A stretch of DNA of 64,000 nt, taken from NCBI GenBank assembly GCA_002716125.1, contig PAZH01000007.1, forward strand, positions 79,180-143,179. The letters run 5' to 3'. Source of the DNA: Rhodospirillaceae bacterium (GTDB lineage Bacteria > Pseudomonadota > Alphaproteobacteria > UBA8366). The notes beneath the pieces are model-generated. The model saw nothing but the letters and a program-made list of their open reading frames with translations. It was not told the origin of the DNA and did not search any database. The position numbers were made by a program, and so were the translations under genes. The first letter of the stretch is position 1. Each line of letters starts with the position of its first letter. This document shows, one piece after another, positions 36,180 through 44,612 of the stretch.

Positions 36180-37235
36180 TTGGAATACGCACAAGATGTC
36201 GATCAGGCCGCCGATTTGGCGCGTTCAGCTCTCGCGAAATTGGAAGAGCTCGGCCTGCCGGCCAATCCGAATAATTTCACGGTCTGGTATCACTATTTCA
36301 CCAATTCCTTGCCGGATCTGACGGACGCCGTCGATAAACTCGCGGACGGTGACACTTTCTCCGCGGATGATTGTAACGATCTCTACGAACGCTTCTTCGG
36401 AAATGAAGCGGAGATGGCGGCCCAGCAGGAAATTTGGGAAAAGATGAAGGCGTCGATGGCGGAAGCGGTCGAGGGGCTGAGCCTGACCGGCTCCGAAGCA
36501 GCGCAGTTCGGCGACGCCATTATGGACGCGGCGAGTGGTCTCGATTCGGAATCCAATCCGAACGACTTCAAGAAATTGGTGGAAGAAGTCGTCGACGGGG
36601 CGCGTCAAATTCAATCCCGCACCAAAGAATTGGAAATTCGGCTGGCGTCCTCGACGGACGAGGTCGAACAACTCCGCGAAGAGATGGAAACGGAGCGTCG
36701 CGAAGCGGGCATGGACAGTCTGACCGGCATCGCGAACCGCAAGACATTCGATACTGCGCTGCGTCAGCAAGCGGGTACGGCTATGGAGAGCGGCCAAGCG
36801 TTCAGTTGTTTTATCGTGTATCTGGATTTCTTGGCCGAGTTCAACAAGAAGCATGGCGAGAGTATCGGTGACCAGGCACTAAAACTGGTCGCGAGTACCC
36901 TCAAACGGAAGTTGGACGAGACGGCGACGCCGGCACGCTATGGCGGCGATGAATTCGCCGTGATTTTACCGGGCGCGGACCTCGAAGCGGCAACGGGCAT
37001 TGCGAACGACATCTGCAGCACCTTGTCCGCGAACGCCATTGTGAACAAAAAGAACGATGAGAACCTGGGCGCGATTATCGTGTCGATCGGTGTCTCGCAG
37101 TACGAATTCGGCGAACCTTTGGCCCGATTGATTTCGCGCGTCGACGACGTGCTTGGCAAAGCCAAGAAAGACAGCAGCAATAAGGTCGGCGTGGCCGAAC
37201 GCACAGGCGTGAATCAGAATATCGCTTTCGCGTAA
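36180..37235 (+). CDS. GGDEF-domain protein, probable diguanylate cyclase
   Basis: 351 residues. A helical N-terminal half (to about 175), predicted coiled coil near 140-180, precedes a GGDEF domain. The active-site signature is YGGDEFAVILPG near 253-264. The upstream metal/GTP region reads YLDFLAEFNKKHGESIGD, in which the Asp and GD are kept while the usual DIDhFK is altered. The inhibitory RxxD is not evident. It should make cyclic di-GMP from GTP in the cytoplasm. No membrane segment is seen. The start is TTG 36180 with AAGGAG 7 bases upstream. Its sensor half resembles no named domain I recognise. Confidence 0.85.
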   Translation: MEYAQDVDQAADLARSALAKLEELGLPANPNNFTVWYHYFTNSLPDLTDAVDKLADGDTFSADDCNDLYERFFGNEAEMAAQQEIWEKMKASMAEAVEGLSLTGSEAAQFGDAIMDAASGLDSESNPNDFKKLVEEVVDGARQIQSRTKELEIRLASSTDEVEQLREEMETERREAGMDSLTGIANRKTFDTALRQQAGTAMESGQAFSCFIVYLDFLAEFNKKHGESIGDQALKLVASTLKRKLDETATPARYGGDEFAVILPGADLEAATGIANDICSTLSANAIVNKKNDENLGAIIVSIGVSQYEFGEPLARLISRVDDVLGKAKKDSSNKVGVAERTGVNQNIAFA

Positions 37236-37277
37236 CAGTCGCTTGATCGTCGGCGTCTCGTCTAGGGAGGGATAGGC

Positions 37278-38159
37278 GTGCGGATTTGATCCATAGCAAT
37301 TACGGCGATTGTCATGTCCGTTTCGGCCGTGGCCGACGCCGATGACAATCACGGTTATATCGGCGAGGCGGCCAAGGACCTCCCGCTTTTCGACGCGCAT
37401 ATCCATTATAAGGAGCCGGCTTGGGGGCCTTATCCGCCGGAAGCGGTCGTCAAGTTGATGGACGAAAACGGTGTTGCGATGGGGTTGGTCTCGTCGACGC
37501 CGGACGAAGGAACCATCATGCTATGGGAATACGCGCCGAAGCGGATCGTACCTGAACTGCGGCCCTACCACGGGATCGCCAATTCCTCGAATTGGACGCG
37601 CGTTCCCGGCATGTTCGACTATCTAAAATGGCGTCTCGAAAAGTAGCCGCATGTCGGAATTGGCGAGTTCCATCTCCACCAAGTGCCCAAAGATAAGACG
37701 CTGTTCAAGAAGATCGCCGCCGAAGCGATCGAACAGGATCTCTATATCCACATTCATTCGGGGAAAGCGCCGGTCGACTTCCTGTTCGCGTTGGAGCCGC
37801 GCCTCAAAATAATTTGGGCCCATGCGGGTATGTCGGAACCAGCCGACGTTGTCGAAGCCGTGATGGCGCGATACCCGAAGCTCTACGCCGATACCTCGTA
37901 TCGCGAGCTCGATATCTTAAACGAAGACGGCACGATTGATCCCGATTGGCGGCGCGTTTTGGAACGGTTTTCGGGACGATTTATGGTTGGCTCCGATACC
38001 TGGGTGAACAGTCAATGGGACGACTATGGCCACTTGATCGAGGTGAACCGGAAATGGTTGAGCCAGTTCTCTCGCGAGATCGCAGAGAAGATTGCATACA
38101 AAAACGCGGAGCGTTTGTTTGGCCGGAAGGTCGATCAAAACTTGTTGGGTACGCGTTAA
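37278..38159 (+). pseudogene. Amidohydrolase gene (signal peptide) interrupted by TGA and TAG
   Basis: A strong GGGAGG site precedes GTG 37278. From there the frame reads M-R-I, then TGA (37287-37289, codon 4), then SIAITAIVMSVSAVADAD, a clear signal peptide, into LFDAHIHYKEP, the metal-binding HxH of amidohydrolase-2 enzymes. TAG at 37644-37646 (codon 123) interrupts just before VGIGEFHLHQ, and the frame then runs open to 38159 with IHIHSG, WAHAGM and MVGSDTW, the remaining metal ligands. Neither half could act alone. CGA (Arg) to TGA and CAG or TGG to TAG are the simplest lesions. ATG 37314 and TTG/ATG starts near 37683 would give unsupported truncated products. Confidence 0.82.
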
Positions 38160-38179
38160 AGCTTTTGTAGGAGGGGCGC

Positions 38180-39157
38180 ATGAAACGACGCAAACTCGGG
38201 GATTTAGAAGTCTCCGCGATCGGGCTGGGCTGTATGGGCATGAGCACGACCTATGGCGAGCGCGACGACACGGAGTCGATCGCCACGGTCCATCGCGCGA
38301 TCGACCTCGGCTGCACCTTTCTCGATACGTCCGACTCGTACGCGAACGGATTAAACGAAGAGCTCTTGGCGCAAGCGTTGGCCGGCAAGCGGGCCCAGGT
38401 CGTGCTGGCGACCAAATTCGGCAACCGGGGGCGGGTGAGCGCGGATCGGCCTGTCGACGGCCGGCCCGAATATGTCCGCGAAGCCTGCGAGAAGAGCTTG
38501 AAACGGCTCAACACCGACGTCATCGATCTCTACTACCAACACCGGGTGGACAGTCTGGTTCCCATCGAAGAGACGGTCGGTGAGATGGCGCGGTTGGTCG
38601 AAGAAGGGAAGGTCCGCTTCCTGGGGCTCTCCGAAGCCGGCCTCGAGACGATCCGCCGAGCCCACGCAACGCATCCGATTTCGGCGCTACAGACAGAGTA
38701 CTCGCTTTGGACGCGGGACTGTGAGGCGGAAATCCTGCCGCTCTGCCGCAAGCTTGGGATTGGATACGTAAATTACGCACCGGTGGGCCGCGGCTTTCTC
38801 ACCGGCACCATCGCGTTGGCGGATGCACTGATCGAAAGTGACGGCCGGCGCAATCATCCAAGATTTTCCGCGGAGAACATGGCGCAGAACAAGGCGCTGT
38901 TGGCGCCGATCCAAGCGGTGGCGTCCGCGCATGACTGCACGATGGCGCAGGTGGCCATTGCCTGGACGATGGCGCAGGGCGAAGACATCGTGCCGATCCC
39001 CGGCACGAAGCGCCGCCGTTATCTTGAGGAGAATGTCGCGGCTGCGGAAATCGCCCTTACCGCCTCTGAAATCGAGAGCTTGGGTGCCGCTTGTCCGCTG
39101 GGTGTCACGGCGGGGGCGCGTTATCCGGAAGGTCAAATGAAGCGGCTCGGGATTTAG
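38180..39157 (+). CDS. Aldo/keto reductase
   Basis: 325 residues, (beta/alpha)8 NADPH-dependent oxidoreductase. The full catalytic tetrad is present: Asp49, Tyr54, Lys79 and His121 (LDTSDSY, LATKFGN, YYQHRVD). The C-terminal [17 protein letters not shown] holds the cofactor phosphate. The sequence is of the AKR13-like/YakC type that reduces aldehydes and ketones. ATG 38180 follows AGGAGGGG. It lies 20 bases downstream of the interrupted amidohydrolase and may share its transcript. Substrate unknown. Confidence 0.93.
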   Translation: MKRRKLGDLEVSAIGLGCMGMSTTYGERDDTESIATVHRAIDLGCTFLDTSDSYANGLNEELLAQALAGKRAQVVLATKFGNRGRVSADRPVDGRPEYVREACEKSLKRLNTDVIDLYYQHRVDSLVPIEETVGEMARLVEEGKVRFLGLSEAGLETIRRAHATHPISALQTEYSLWTRDCEAEILPLCRKLGIGYVNYAPVGRGFLTGTIALADALIESDGRRNHPRFSAENMAQNKALLAPIQAVASAHDCTMAQVAIAWTMAQGEDIVPIPGTKRRRYLEENVAAAEIALTASEIESLGAACPLGVTAGARYPEGQMKRLGI

Positions 39158-39255
39158 GTGTCCGCTTGCCGCGGACGTCTCGCCGCACATCATTACATTC
39201 AAGAAAGACCGGTAATACTGCTTCGGTCGCACCACGAACGATAAGGAATGACAAG

Positions 39256-39900
39256 ATGGAAATGGTTCGCCTCGACCCGCCCGCCGAACTGACGATGCCG
39301 ATCGGCGAGGCGATGTTCAGCCAGCGCGCGACACGCCGCCTCGACCCCGATCGCCCGATCACCGATGCGCAGTTAAAAATTATTCTCGACGCCGCCTCCA
39401 AAGCACCGAACGGCGGTAATGTGCAGCCGGCCCGGTTTCTGGTCATCCGCGACCGCGAGGCGATCAAGAAATTCGGTAAGCTCTATCACGAAGCGTGGTG
39501 GGCGAAGCGCCGCGACGCTTACGGCTGGAAAGGGAAGGAAGATATCCCCGAAGGTTCGCAATACCGCTGGGCCGCTTTGCTTGCGGACGAGATGGAGAAC
39601 GCGCCTTGTGTGATCTTGGCCTATTCGGCCGCCTCCGGCGTTGCCGCCGCCTCAACCTTCCCCGGCGTACAAAACCTGCTGCTCTCGGCGCGTGCGCTCG
39701 GTATCGGCAGCGTGCTCACGACCTTGCATCCGGAGGTTATGGAACGGGTGCACGAAATGTTCGGTATTCCGGACGACGTAGTGTTCCATTGCTGTATCCC
39801 GTTGGGCTACCCGCGCGGCAATTTCGGCCCGACCAGCCGCCTGCCCACCAGCGAGACGACGTATTGGGATAAATGGGGCGAAGCCCCGCCCTGGAAATAG
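39256..39900 (+). CDS. Nitroreductase family protein
   Basis: 214 residues, FMN-dependent. The N-terminal FSQRATRRLDPDRPI with its Arg cluster binds FMN phosphate, and AASKAPNGGNVQPARFLVI is the classical nitroreductase stretch. The C-terminal LGIGSVLTTLHPE and CIPLGYPRGNFGPTSR are family features. It could reduce nitro compounds, quinones or enals with NAD(P)H. The start is ATG 39256 with AAGGA 8 bases upstream; an open extension to 39091 overlaps the aldo/keto reductase and is not coding. It is 98 bases from the aldo/keto reductase. Confidence 0.9.
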   Translation: MEMVRLDPPAELTMPIGEAMFSQRATRRLDPDRPITDAQLKIILDAASKAPNGGNVQPARFLVIRDREAIKKFGKLYHEAWWAKRRDAYGWKGKEDIPEGSQYRWAALLADEMENAPCVILAYSAASGVAAASTFPGVQNLLLSARALGIGSVLTTLHPEVMERVHEMFGIPDDVVFHCCIPLGYPRGNFGPTSRLPTSETTYWDKWGEAPPWK

Positions 39901-39999
39901 GCGCTTCGCTTCGCGGGGCTCGTCAGATTGCGGTCGGCTGCGATTATACGGATCAAGCGGTGTAATCGCGCTATCGGCAAGAATACGCCCGTTAAGGCG

Positions 40000-41478
40000 T
40001 TATCGGCGGCGACCTTCAAAAGCCAGCCGACCGAATTGCCGCAAAGTTGTCGGGCCGAGCGCATGGCCCGTGGCGGCACCGATCTCGATATAACCGGCAA
40101 TGCGGTCGGCGGTGCAGGCTTCCGCCACGAAGCGAAAGCTAACGGTCAATCCTTCGACGATCTGCAGCGCTTGCAGGTTAAAGCCTTGAGCCGTCATGGT
40201 CCCGGTGCCTTCGCCGTTGCCGAAGGGCGTTTCGTGCGAGCCGGTGAGCGTATCGCCGTCGCGCTTGAGCTCGAGTGTGTGTTGGGCCGGGCCGGTCGCA
40301 AAATCGATTTCGACCGCCCACGCGCCGGAGATGTCGATCTCAATGTTCCGTCCGTCCGATGGGGCCGGGCGGGCCGCCGTTAGGGCTTCGTAAAGCGCCT
40401 CCGCGACAAGGCCGGCACCGTCGTCATCGAGCGCAAAAGGGTTGATCATGGTTGACCGTGCGGTCCCGCCGAAATCGTCGATCAATACACGGGGCCGGCG
40501 CGCCAGTAATTCGGTCTGGAGGTCCACAAAGTCGAGATCGGGCTGACAATCCGACCAATCGACTTCGAGACGCCGGATGCCGCCGGACAAGACATGCCAA
40601 TCCAACTTCAAGGCATTGATCGGCTGCAGACGGTCGTGGATCAGGTCCAGACGACGCTGCCACGCGTCCCGTTCGGCCGCGTGGTCGTGTTCGAACCATC
40701 GCTCCACGGCGGCGATGGCGCCGACGATCTGCTCCTTGCTGATCTTCATCACACGGCCGAAGCTTTGGTGCGGCGGCCCATTGTACCAGGCGGCGCGGAC
40801 CAATGGTTTACGGCCCAGCAAAATACCGGAGGCGGCCGGCCCCCGCATGAGCTTGCTGACGCTATAGACGACGAGATCGGCCCCGCGTGCGGTCCACATC
40901 TCCGGTGAGCCGAGCGCTTCCGACGCGGCATCCACGATAATCGGGACACCGGCGCTGCGCGCTTCCGGCAACATCTGGTCGAACGTGAGTGGCGCGCTGT
41001 CGTCGCGTTCCGCCAGCAGCAGAATGGCCACCACGTCATATTCCTCAAATCCGGATTTAAGCGCTGCTACGTCGTCGACCTCGATGACTTTCGCACCCAC
41101 CATCCGAACCGCATGGTCGTAGGCGAAGCGCTGTCCGGCCGGCGCCAGGACCGCGCGGCGCTTGGCGCCGAATTGCTCCGGTAGTCGCAGCATCCGGAGC
41201 GGATCGTTGGCGGCGGCGCAGGCCGCGGTGCCGAGGGCCAACCCGGTCGCGGAACCCGCGGTAACCAATCCCCATTCCGCACCCGTTAACTCCGCCAGGC
41301 GTGCCCCGGCGGCTTCCCCCAACTCCGACATGATGACGTGGTTGAAAGACGCGCTTTCCATCGCTTCGCGGACCGGATCGCTCATCGTGCTGTTGCCGTA
41401 GACCGAGCGGGAGGAGCCGCAGTTGACGATCGGCTCGACGCCGATCTTGCGATAGATGGATGCATGATCTTGGTTCAT
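40000..41478 (-). CDS. SelA/DgaE-like PLP enzyme with an added C-terminal beta domain
   Basis: 492 residues. The first ~375 form a fold-type I PLP enzyme related to L-seryl-tRNA(Sec) selenium transferase and D-glucosaminate-6-P ammonia-lyase. It has EPIVNCGSSRSVYG, a TAGSATGLALG phosphate loop, IIVDAASEA for the cofactor Asp, and a Lys in YSVSKLMRGPAASG near residue 209. Residues ~380-492 (GAWAVEIDF, TLELKRDGDTLTGSH, ...) look like a small beta-sandwich; such an extension is unusual for the family and reads as repeat beta strands. No selB, selD or tRNA-Sec is seen, so a selenium role is unlikely. The start is ATG 41478. Confidence 0.8.
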   Translation of the reverse strand: MNQDHASIYRKIGVEPIVNCGSSRSVYGNSTMSDPVREAMESASFNHVIMSELGEAAGARLAELTGAEWGLVTAGSATGLALGTAACAAANDPLRMLRLPEQFGAKRRAVLAPAGQRFAYDHAVRMVGAKVIEVDDVAALKSGFEEYDVVAILLLAERDDSAPLTFDQMLPEARSAGVPIIVDAASEALGSPEMWTARGADLVVYSVSKLMRGPAASGILLGRKPLVRAAWYNGPPHQSFGRVMKISKEQIVGAIAAVERWFEHDHAAERDAWQRRLDLIHDRLQPINALKLDWHVLSGGIRRLEVDWSDCQPDLDFVDLQTELLARRPRVLIDDFGGTARSTMINPFALDDDGAGLVAEALYEALTAARPAPSDGRNIEIDISGAWAVEIDFATGPAQHTLELKRDGDTLTGSHETPFGNGEGTGTMTAQGFNLQALQIVEGLTVSFRFVAEACTADRIAGYIEIGAATGHALGPTTLRQFGRLAFEGRRR

Positions 41479-41788
41479 CGCGAACTCCTCAATCTTGCCG
41501 GCAGCAAATCAATACGGGACGGGTTCCCTTAAGCAATATTGCGTCGGTTAACCGTTTCGGTAAGGCGTAAACATTATTGGCGTGCATCGTAAAGACGTTT
41601 GGTCCAGTAGGGCTCGAAGGTCTCAAGACCGCCAAAGAGCCCATCGATATCGTCACGGCTGCGGGCGTTTTTGCAAAATTGAGTGGCGACAATACCGTTC
41701 GCCCTTTTAAGATTCCAGCGACGGGCGCGCGGTTCTCCGGTCGAATCTCTGGAACCGCTGAGTCCATAACCGCAAAGAGGAGATACCG
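41479..41788. other. 310-base gap with no supported gene
   Basis: No frame here has both a start with a ribosome site and a family motif. A minus-strand frame ending at TAA 41574-41576 reads protein-like (DIDGLFGGLETFEPYW) but has no start codon, and the plus-strand frame from TTG 41577 overlaps the next gene. A ribosome site AGAGGAG for the SnoaL gene lies just before 41789. The gap could hold a degenerate gene or a regulatory RNA, neither demonstrable. Confidence 0.5.
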
Positions 41789-42232
41789 ATGGCGAGCATT
41801 TCTCCCGAACGACAAGCGCTTTTAGACGATCATCTGAAGGCGGAGAGCGAGCATGATCTGGACCATCTGATGGAGGGATTCACCGCAGACTGTTTCAACG
41901 ATGTCGCTTGTTTTCCGGATCGTTTCGATGGCCCGACCCGCGTCGCCGAACGTTATACGGCCCATTGGAAGGCCTTTCCCGACTTCACCGTCCGAATTCG
42001 CCGCATTCTCTCGGCGGACGAAGATTGCATCGTCACCGAAAACGAATGGACCGGTACCTATGAAGGAACCTTTCAGGGCATTCCGCCGACCGGCCGTAAG
42101 GTGAAGGTCCGAGCCATCGTCGCCTGGCATTTCCAGGGCGAACGCCTGCAGGGCGAGACGGTCTTTTTCGATACGGGTTCCATCGCACGGCAATTGGGCG
42201 CCGAGTTCCGGCTGACGAACGTAGATGGTTAG
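41789..42232 (+). CDS. SnoaL-like polyketide cyclase/ester cyclase family protein
   Basis: 147 residues of the NTF2-like cone fold. The N-terminal helix with EHDLDHLMEGFTADCF, the FDGPTRVAERYTAHWKAFPDF stretch and IVTENEWTGTYEGTFQGIPPTGRKV match SnoaL-type proteins, including the PPTGR turn. SnoaL enzymes catalyse aldol-type cyclisations, but many homologues in catabolic clusters have unproven roles. ATG 41789 follows AGAGGAG. A methyltransferase gene follows after 9 bases, and another NTF2-like gene is nearby on the other strand. Confidence 0.85.
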   Translation: MASISPERQALLDDHLKAESEHDLDHLMEGFTADCFNDVACFPDRFDGPTRVAERYTAHWKAFPDFTVRIRRILSADEDCIVTENEWTGTYEGTFQGIPPTGRKVKVRAIVAWHFQGERLQGETVFFDTGSIARQLGAEFRLTNVDG

Positions 42233-42241
42233 GCGAGCCTG

Positions 42242-42973
42242 TTGAGCGCGTCGTACGACGAAATCGGGGTCAACTATTCGGACCTCCGCCAACCGGATCC
42301 CCGGATCGAGACAATGGTCTGGCGCGCTTTAGGCACAGCGGAAACCGTTCTCAATGTTGGGGCAGGTGCCGGGTCCGATGAGCCCGAAGACCGGATCGTC
42401 ACGGCGGTAGAGCCGTCGGCGGAGATGAACCGACAGCGTCGCCGTCCGGCGGCCGAGGTCGTCCAAGGGGTGGCGGAAGATTTGCCGTTCGAGGACAACG
42501 CCTTCGACGCATCGATGGCGATCCTGACGATCCATCATTGGACGGACCAGAGCCAAGGTTTGCGGGAGATGCGCCGGGTCACGCGCGGGCCTGTCGTGAT
42601 CTTCACCTTCGATCCGTCGGCTCGTGGCTTCTGGCTCGGCGATTACATTCCGGAAATCTATACGATCGACGACACGCAGATGCCGGCGATGGCGCGGTAT
42701 GAAGAATGGCTTGGCCCAGTAAAGATCGCGCCGGTGCCCATTCCACACGATTGCCGGGATGGCTTTCTCTGCGCCTATTGGCGCCGCCCGCGGGCTTACT
42801 TCGATCCGCGCCTGCGCAAGGCGATTTCGTCCTTCTGGAAGATCGGGGACGTGTCAGCGGGCTTGAACCGGCTGGCCAGCGATTTGGACTCAGGTGTTTG
42901 GGCAAAGAAATACGCGGCTATCCTCGAGTACGACGCATACGACTTCGGCTATCGGTTGGTGACGTCGGCGTGA
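42242..42973 (+). CDS. Class I SAM-dependent methyltransferase, short form
   Basis: 243 residues. Motif I reads ETVLNVGAGAGSDEP (near 34-48), followed by the acidic VTAVEPSAEM of the second strand. AEDLPFEDNAFDASMAILTIHHW is the classical motif II/III segment of UbiE-like methyltransferases, and MRRVTRGPVVIFTFDP is motif IV. The C-terminal half is unusual and may select the acceptor. The start is TTG 42242; the ribosome site (AGGCGAG) is acceptable. It is 9 bases downstream of the SnoaL gene and ends 10 bases before a convergent NTF2-like gene. Confidence 0.78.
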   Translation: MSASYDEIGVNYSDLRQPDPRIETMVWRALGTAETVLNVGAGAGSDEPEDRIVTAVEPSAEMNRQRRRPAAEVVQGVAEDLPFEDNAFDASMAILTIHHWTDQSQGLREMRRVTRGPVVIFTFDPSARGFWLGDYIPEIYTIDDTQMPAMARYEEWLGPVKIAPVPIPHDCRDGFLCAYWRRPRAYFDPRLRKAISSFWKIGDVSAGLNRLASDLDSGVWAKKYAAILEYDAYDFGYRLVTSA

Positions 42974-42982
42974 CGTTGGGCC

Positions 42983-43378
42983 CTATCTCCCCTCCACCTG
43001 TCGTTCGTAATCGTCCGCATCGAACCAGCCGAGCGCGGTGGTCACCATCATGTTCTCGTCGAGGTCCCACTCTTCCCAACCGCTGATCTTTAGTGGATTG
43101 CCCGTTGTTGCGTCGTGTCCGGTGAAGGTCCAAAGATAGACAACATGATTGCCGGCACCGTGAATACCGTCGCAGATGAGATGCAAATCTGGCACGTCCG
43201 CGTGAAACCCAGCGGCCATTTCGGTCAAGCCGGCATGACCGACCGAGGGCTCACCCCGATTGATGACGATTTGGCTTGTCGGTAAGTGGAATGCCGCCAC
43301 TTTTTCCGGCGCTTTCGCGTTCCACGCGGCGGTGTAGCGTTCGGCGAGATCGTCCAATTGAGCTTGGGTAAATGTCAT
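42983..43378 (-). CDS. NTF2-like/SnoaL-type protein
   Basis: 131 residues with an NTF2-fold pattern: an N-terminal helix LDDLAERYTAAWNAKAPEKVAAFH, then GLTEMAAGFHADVPDLHLICDGIHGAGNHVVYLWTFTGHDATTGNPLKISGWEEWDLDENM, in which the WTFTGHD and NP.K.SGWEEWD strands recall SnoaL-like proteins. Active-site residues cannot be assigned. It faces the methyltransferase gene tail to tail. It is oriented with the BON lipoprotein gene, which lies 27 bases upstream. Confidence 0.8.
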   Translation of the reverse strand: MTFTQAQLDDLAERYTAAWNAKAPEKVAAFHLPTSQIVINRGEPSVGHAGLTEMAAGFHADVPDLHLICDGIHGAGNHVVYLWTFTGHDATTGNPLKISGWEEWDLDENMMVTTALGWFDADDYERQVEGR

Positions 43379-43405
43379 TTTATGTCCTGTCTATCGAGGC
43401 ATTCA

Positions 43406-44002
43406 TTACTTCGGACGAATTTCGACGTGGCTGGTTAGAGACCGCACGCCCTCGATACCGTTGACGACGCGTTTGGCCTTCGTCAGTTCCGCCGAAGACA
43501 ACGCACGGCCCAGCAGGTAGACATGACCGTGAACCGAGCGCCAGCGGAAGTTCCGGGAATTCACGCCGCCCGCGTCCAGCAAGAGCGCGTCGATCTTTGT
43601 CTCCACCACGGTATCGTCGACGAAACCTTCGACCGTCCCTTTCTCCTTCTTGGTCGCCGGCGTAACGCGAAGCTCGTTGTAGACGGTTTTGACGTCTTCG
43701 ATCTTACCCGCCAATGCACCCGCTTGGGCTTTCTGCGACGACGTCTCGACAATGCCAGTCAGCATCACGCGGCCTTCGTAGACATCCGAGGAGATGGCGA
43801 TGACGTCCGAGCCCATCTTGTCGATGACCTCGGCGGCGATGCTTGCCTTGATGGCGAGGTCTGTTGTCGCGTCGGCGCTCGTGCGGTCCTCCACGGCATG
43901 CTCGACCGCGCTCTTGGCGACGGATATGGGGTTTGCGGCACACCCGGCCAGCAATGCGGCGGCGGCCGCGAGCACCATCGTACGATACCAATTCGTAAGC
44001 AT
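43406..44002 (-). CDS. BON-domain lipoprotein
   Basis: 198 residues. The signal ends in a lipobox, LLAG-Cys21, so it is a lipoprotein, probably of the outer membrane. Two BON domains follow: roughly 55-115 (IKASIAAEVIDKMGSDVIAISSDVYEG, VMLTGIVE) and 125-195 (VETKIDALLLDAGGVNSRNFRW, VYLLGRALSSAEL, VRSLTSHVEIRPK). BON domains bind phospholipids, as in OsmY and DolP, and are linked to envelope integrity. The start is ATG 44002 with CAGGAGTG upstream. It lies 96 bases downstream of the interrupted R/K/E-rich exported protein, in the same direction. Confidence 0.9.
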   Translation of the reverse strand: MLTNWYRTMVLAAAAALLAGCAANPISVAKSAVEHAVEDRTSADATTDLAIKASIAAEVIDKMGSDVIAISSDVYEGRVMLTGIVETSSQKAQAGALAGKIEDVKTVYNELRVTPATKKEKGTVEGFVDDTVVETKIDALLLDAGGVNSRNFRWRSVHGHVYLLGRALSSAELTKAKRVVNGIEGVRSLTSHVEIRPK

Positions 44003-44098
44003 TCGACACTCCTGTTGTCGTTAGGTATGGCCGCCGCTGGTTATCGCTGGTGACCGTGCCGTGAATAAGTGATATGACGCGTCCAGAGGGTAGCGATG

Positions 44099-44533
44099 CT
44101 AGTCGTCTTTGCCGCGGCCTTTCCCCTTACTCTGGCCATTCCCTTTGCCCTTATTGCGTTTCCGCTCTTCTTTGCGCTGCTCGCGGTTTCGTTTCCGTTC
44201 TTCTTTTTGCTGCTTCTTTTCTCTCTTCTGCGCTTCGCGGTCCCGCTTCCGCTCTTCTTTCTCCCTTTCGCGCTCGCGTTGGCGGGATTCCCGGTCACGC
44301 TCTCGCTCGTTCTTGTCCTGCTCGCGATTTCGTTCGTCGCGGTCCTTACCACGTTCGCGTTACCGTTCTTCCCGATCTTTCCGCCTTTCGCGTTGGCGTT
44401 CCTCGCGAGCCTTCCGCGCCTCATTTCCTCTTTCATCGGCGAAAGAGATAATTGGGACGGACGTTAAGGCGGCGACCGCGGGCAAGGTCAGCAAGTTCTT
44501 CAGGATGGTCCGGCGAGTCGTGGCATTTCGCAT
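44099..44533 (-). pseudogene. Exported R/K/E-rich low-complexity protein gene interrupted by TAA
   Basis: ATG 44533 opens a frame with a twin-arginine-like signal peptide (TRRTILKNLLTLPAVAALTS). A mature region of almost pure Arg/Glu/Lys/Asp/Gln follows (REERQRERR..., EEERKRDREAQKREKK..., KGKGNGQSKGKGRGKDD) and ends at TAG 44099-44101. TAA at 44360-44362 (codon 58 of 145) interrupts it in frame, in the context EER-stop-RERGKD, where Gln (CAA) would fit the repeat. Low-complexity proteins of this kind are usually surface- or nucleic-acid-binding; function here is unknown. The plus-strand hydrophobic frames over this interval are its mirror image and are not genes. Confidence 0.72.
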
Positions 44534-44612
44534 ATTCAGGCCTGTGTATTTGAATTGAATGGAAACGAGGCCATTTGGGCTTGGATTTGGTTTAAGATTG
44601 GTTAACGGCCGA

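Noticed and set aside
41489..41815. Minus-strand 108-residue frame and the plus-strand frame from 41577
   Set aside because: No ribosome site fits, no family motif, and the plus frame runs into the SnoaL gene. A third minus frame ending at 41574 is protein-like but lacks any start codon.
44096..44467. Long hydrophobic plus-strand frame resembling a membrane protein
   Set aside because: It is the mirror image of Arg/Glu/Lys-rich codons on the minus strand; the minus frame has a signal peptide and a coherent repeat, so the plus frame is a shadow.
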